Shown here: positions 13,336-14,090 of the stretch, piece after piece
Layout: each line of letters starts with the position of its first letter
How positions within the stretch are numbered: the first letter of the stretch is position 1
DNA from: Oscillospiraceae bacterium
Lineage (GTDB): Bacteria > Bacillota > Clostridia > Oscillospirales > Oscillospiraceae
Length of the DNA stretch: 14,090 nucleotides
Assembly: GCA_020025675.1 (NCBI GenBank)
Contig: JAHHRS010000049.1
Location: 1 to 14,090 of the forward strand
Reading direction: 5' to 3'
The notes under the pieces: generated by a model
Told to the model about the DNA's origin: nothing
Databases searched by the model: none
Seen by the model: the letters and a program-made list of their open reading frames with translations, nothing else
Made by a program: the position numbers and the translations under genes

Positions 13336-14090
13336 ATGGAAACTAAAACAAATATTCTTATCGCAGACGCAAACCACGATTTCTGCAAATTGCTAACGGA
13401 CATCATATCTAAGGAGAGTGACATGCAGGTATTGGCTACCACATGTGACGGTAATGAAGCCCTTTCAATGGTGACAGAGCTGAAGCCGGATCTTCTGCTC
13501 ATGGATTTGGTGCTCCCCAAGCTGGACGGTCTGGAGCTTATCCGCCGCCTGCCGGAAGGTAACGACAGGCCCAGGGTAATTGTGCTCTCCGGATTTGTGA
13601 ACTCATCTGTTCTTGCGGAGTGCTCAAAATTGGGGGCTGAATATTTCATGCCAAAGCCCTGCGATACTGCAGCCCTTTTTGCCCACATTCGGCAGTTCAA
13701 CGGCACCGTCCGCAGTTCCATAGAACCTGGCGGGTATGATTGTCAGGCCGTTACTCAAGTTCAGCAGGAGGACTTGGAGCTTGAGAGCGCCGTAACGGAC
13801 ATTATACACGAAATAGGCGTACCTGCCCATATTAAGGGCTATCAATATCTCCGTGAAGCCATAATTCTTACCATAAAGGATATGGACATGATAAACGCCG
13901 TAACCAAGGTCCTCTACCCGGAGGTAGCAAGAAAGTTCAATACTACTCCTTCAAGAGTTGAAAGAGCTATACGTCATGCAATAGAGGTAGCTTGGGACAG
14001 AGGAGACATTGAGACTTTGCAGAAATTCTTCGGTTATACAGTTTCCAATATTAAAGGCAAGCCCACAAACAGTGAATTTATAGCCATGAT
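13336..14090 (+). CDS. spo0A: Sporulation master response regulator Spo0A (3' end beyond window)
   Basis: 251 complete codons are visible, and the frame is open at the window edge; Spo0A normally ends about 10-16 residues after EFIAM, so only the tail is missing. The receiver domain (about 5-122) has phosphoacceptor Asp57 in LLLMDLVLP, Ser85 at the switch Ser/Thr position and Lys107 in PKP. The DNA-binding domain (about 150 on) carries the almost invariant DIIHEIGVPAHIKGYQYLREAI and the recognition helix segment PSRVERAIRHAIEVAW. Phosphorylated Spo0A dimerises and binds 0A boxes to start sporulation. One oddity: the acidic pocket reads ADAN, so one of the usual paired aspartates (Bacillus Asp11) is Ala12. 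GGGAGG is 8 nt before the ATG. The gene stands alone behind a divergent lipoprotein, not behind spoIVB. Confidence 0.97.
   Translation, partial: METKTNILIADANHDFCKLLTDIISKESDMQVLATTCDGNEALSMVTELKPDLLLMDLVLPKLDGLELIRRLPEGNDRPRVIVLSGFVNSSVLAECSKLGAEYFMPKPCDTAALFAHIRQFNGTVRSSIEPGGYDCQAVTQVQQEDLELESAVTDIIHEIGVPAHIKGYQYLREAIILTIKDMDMINAVTKVLYPEVARKFNTTPSRVERAIRHAIEVAWDRGDIETLQKFFGYTVSNIKGKPTNSEFIAM

Noticed and set aside
13275..13721. A 148-codon frame on the minus strand opposite spo0A
   Set aside because: It is antisense to the clearly conserved Spo0A receiver and spans its promoter region.

Overview
The window reads as chromosomal DNA of an anaerobic, endospore-forming Firmicute of class Clostridia (an Oscillospiraceae/Ruminococcaceae-like lineage is my guess; the class is much surer than the family). 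The reasons are a near-complete spo0A with Spo0A-box-like sites upstream, spoVAC with a sigma-G-like promoter, a radical-SAM HemZ, a CarD-family regulator, a SAM-I riboswitch on metK, GGAGG-type ribosome binding sites, TTGACA/TATAAT-type promoters with 17-bp spacers, and several GTG/TTG starts. It looks like ordinary core-genome DNA. I see no prophage, insertion sequence, CRISPR array, toxin-antitoxin pair or multi-gene defence island.

Layout. 1-223 has no convincing gene but is packed with consecutive hairpins ending in a plus-strand terminator. 224-919 (-) is a self-cleaving-type XRE/S24 repressor with its own sigma-A promoter. 1056-3485 (-) is a tight two-gene operon, hemZ then a uridine-kinase-like P-loop kinase, joined by a TAAATG junction; its promoter is at about 3559-3587 and its terminator at 1023-1054. 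3723-4211 (+) is a CarD-family regulator with its own terminator. 4269-5171 (-) is a LysR regulator, divergent from an Na+-coupled NSS amino-acid-type symporter at 5332-6687 (+); the two promoters appear to share one palindromic -35 hexamer. 6746-7353 (-) is spoVAC followed by a lysine-rich 52-residue ORF. tRNA-Ser(GGA) at 7530-7621 (+), with its terminator, lies only 31 bp upstream of an M20D amidohydrolase at 7692-8876. A CLC-type anion transporter follows at 9043-10299 (+), probably starting at a TTG codon. metK (10485-11666, -) converges on it and is controlled by a SAM-I riboswitch. A lipoprotein with a repeated beta-rich pattern (11933-12976, -) is divergent from spo0A (13336 to the window end, +). 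The 359-bp gap between those two genes holds promoters for both, a perfect inverted repeat around the lipoprotein -35 hexamer, and five Spo0A-box-like heptamers.

The genes do not form one pathway. The local logic is: SAM-sensing control of SAM synthesis; a LysR/symporter pair; a translationally coupled hemZ-kinase pair; and two sporulation loci, spoVAC (SpoVA membrane protein for dipicolinate movement) and the master regulator spo0A. The items most worth a second look are the tandem-hairpin element at 1-225, the operator-like inverted repeat at 13027-13049, the shared -35 at 5238-5243, the spoVAC/small-ORF pair without spoVAD or spoVAE, and the unusual anion-pathway motifs of the CLC protein.
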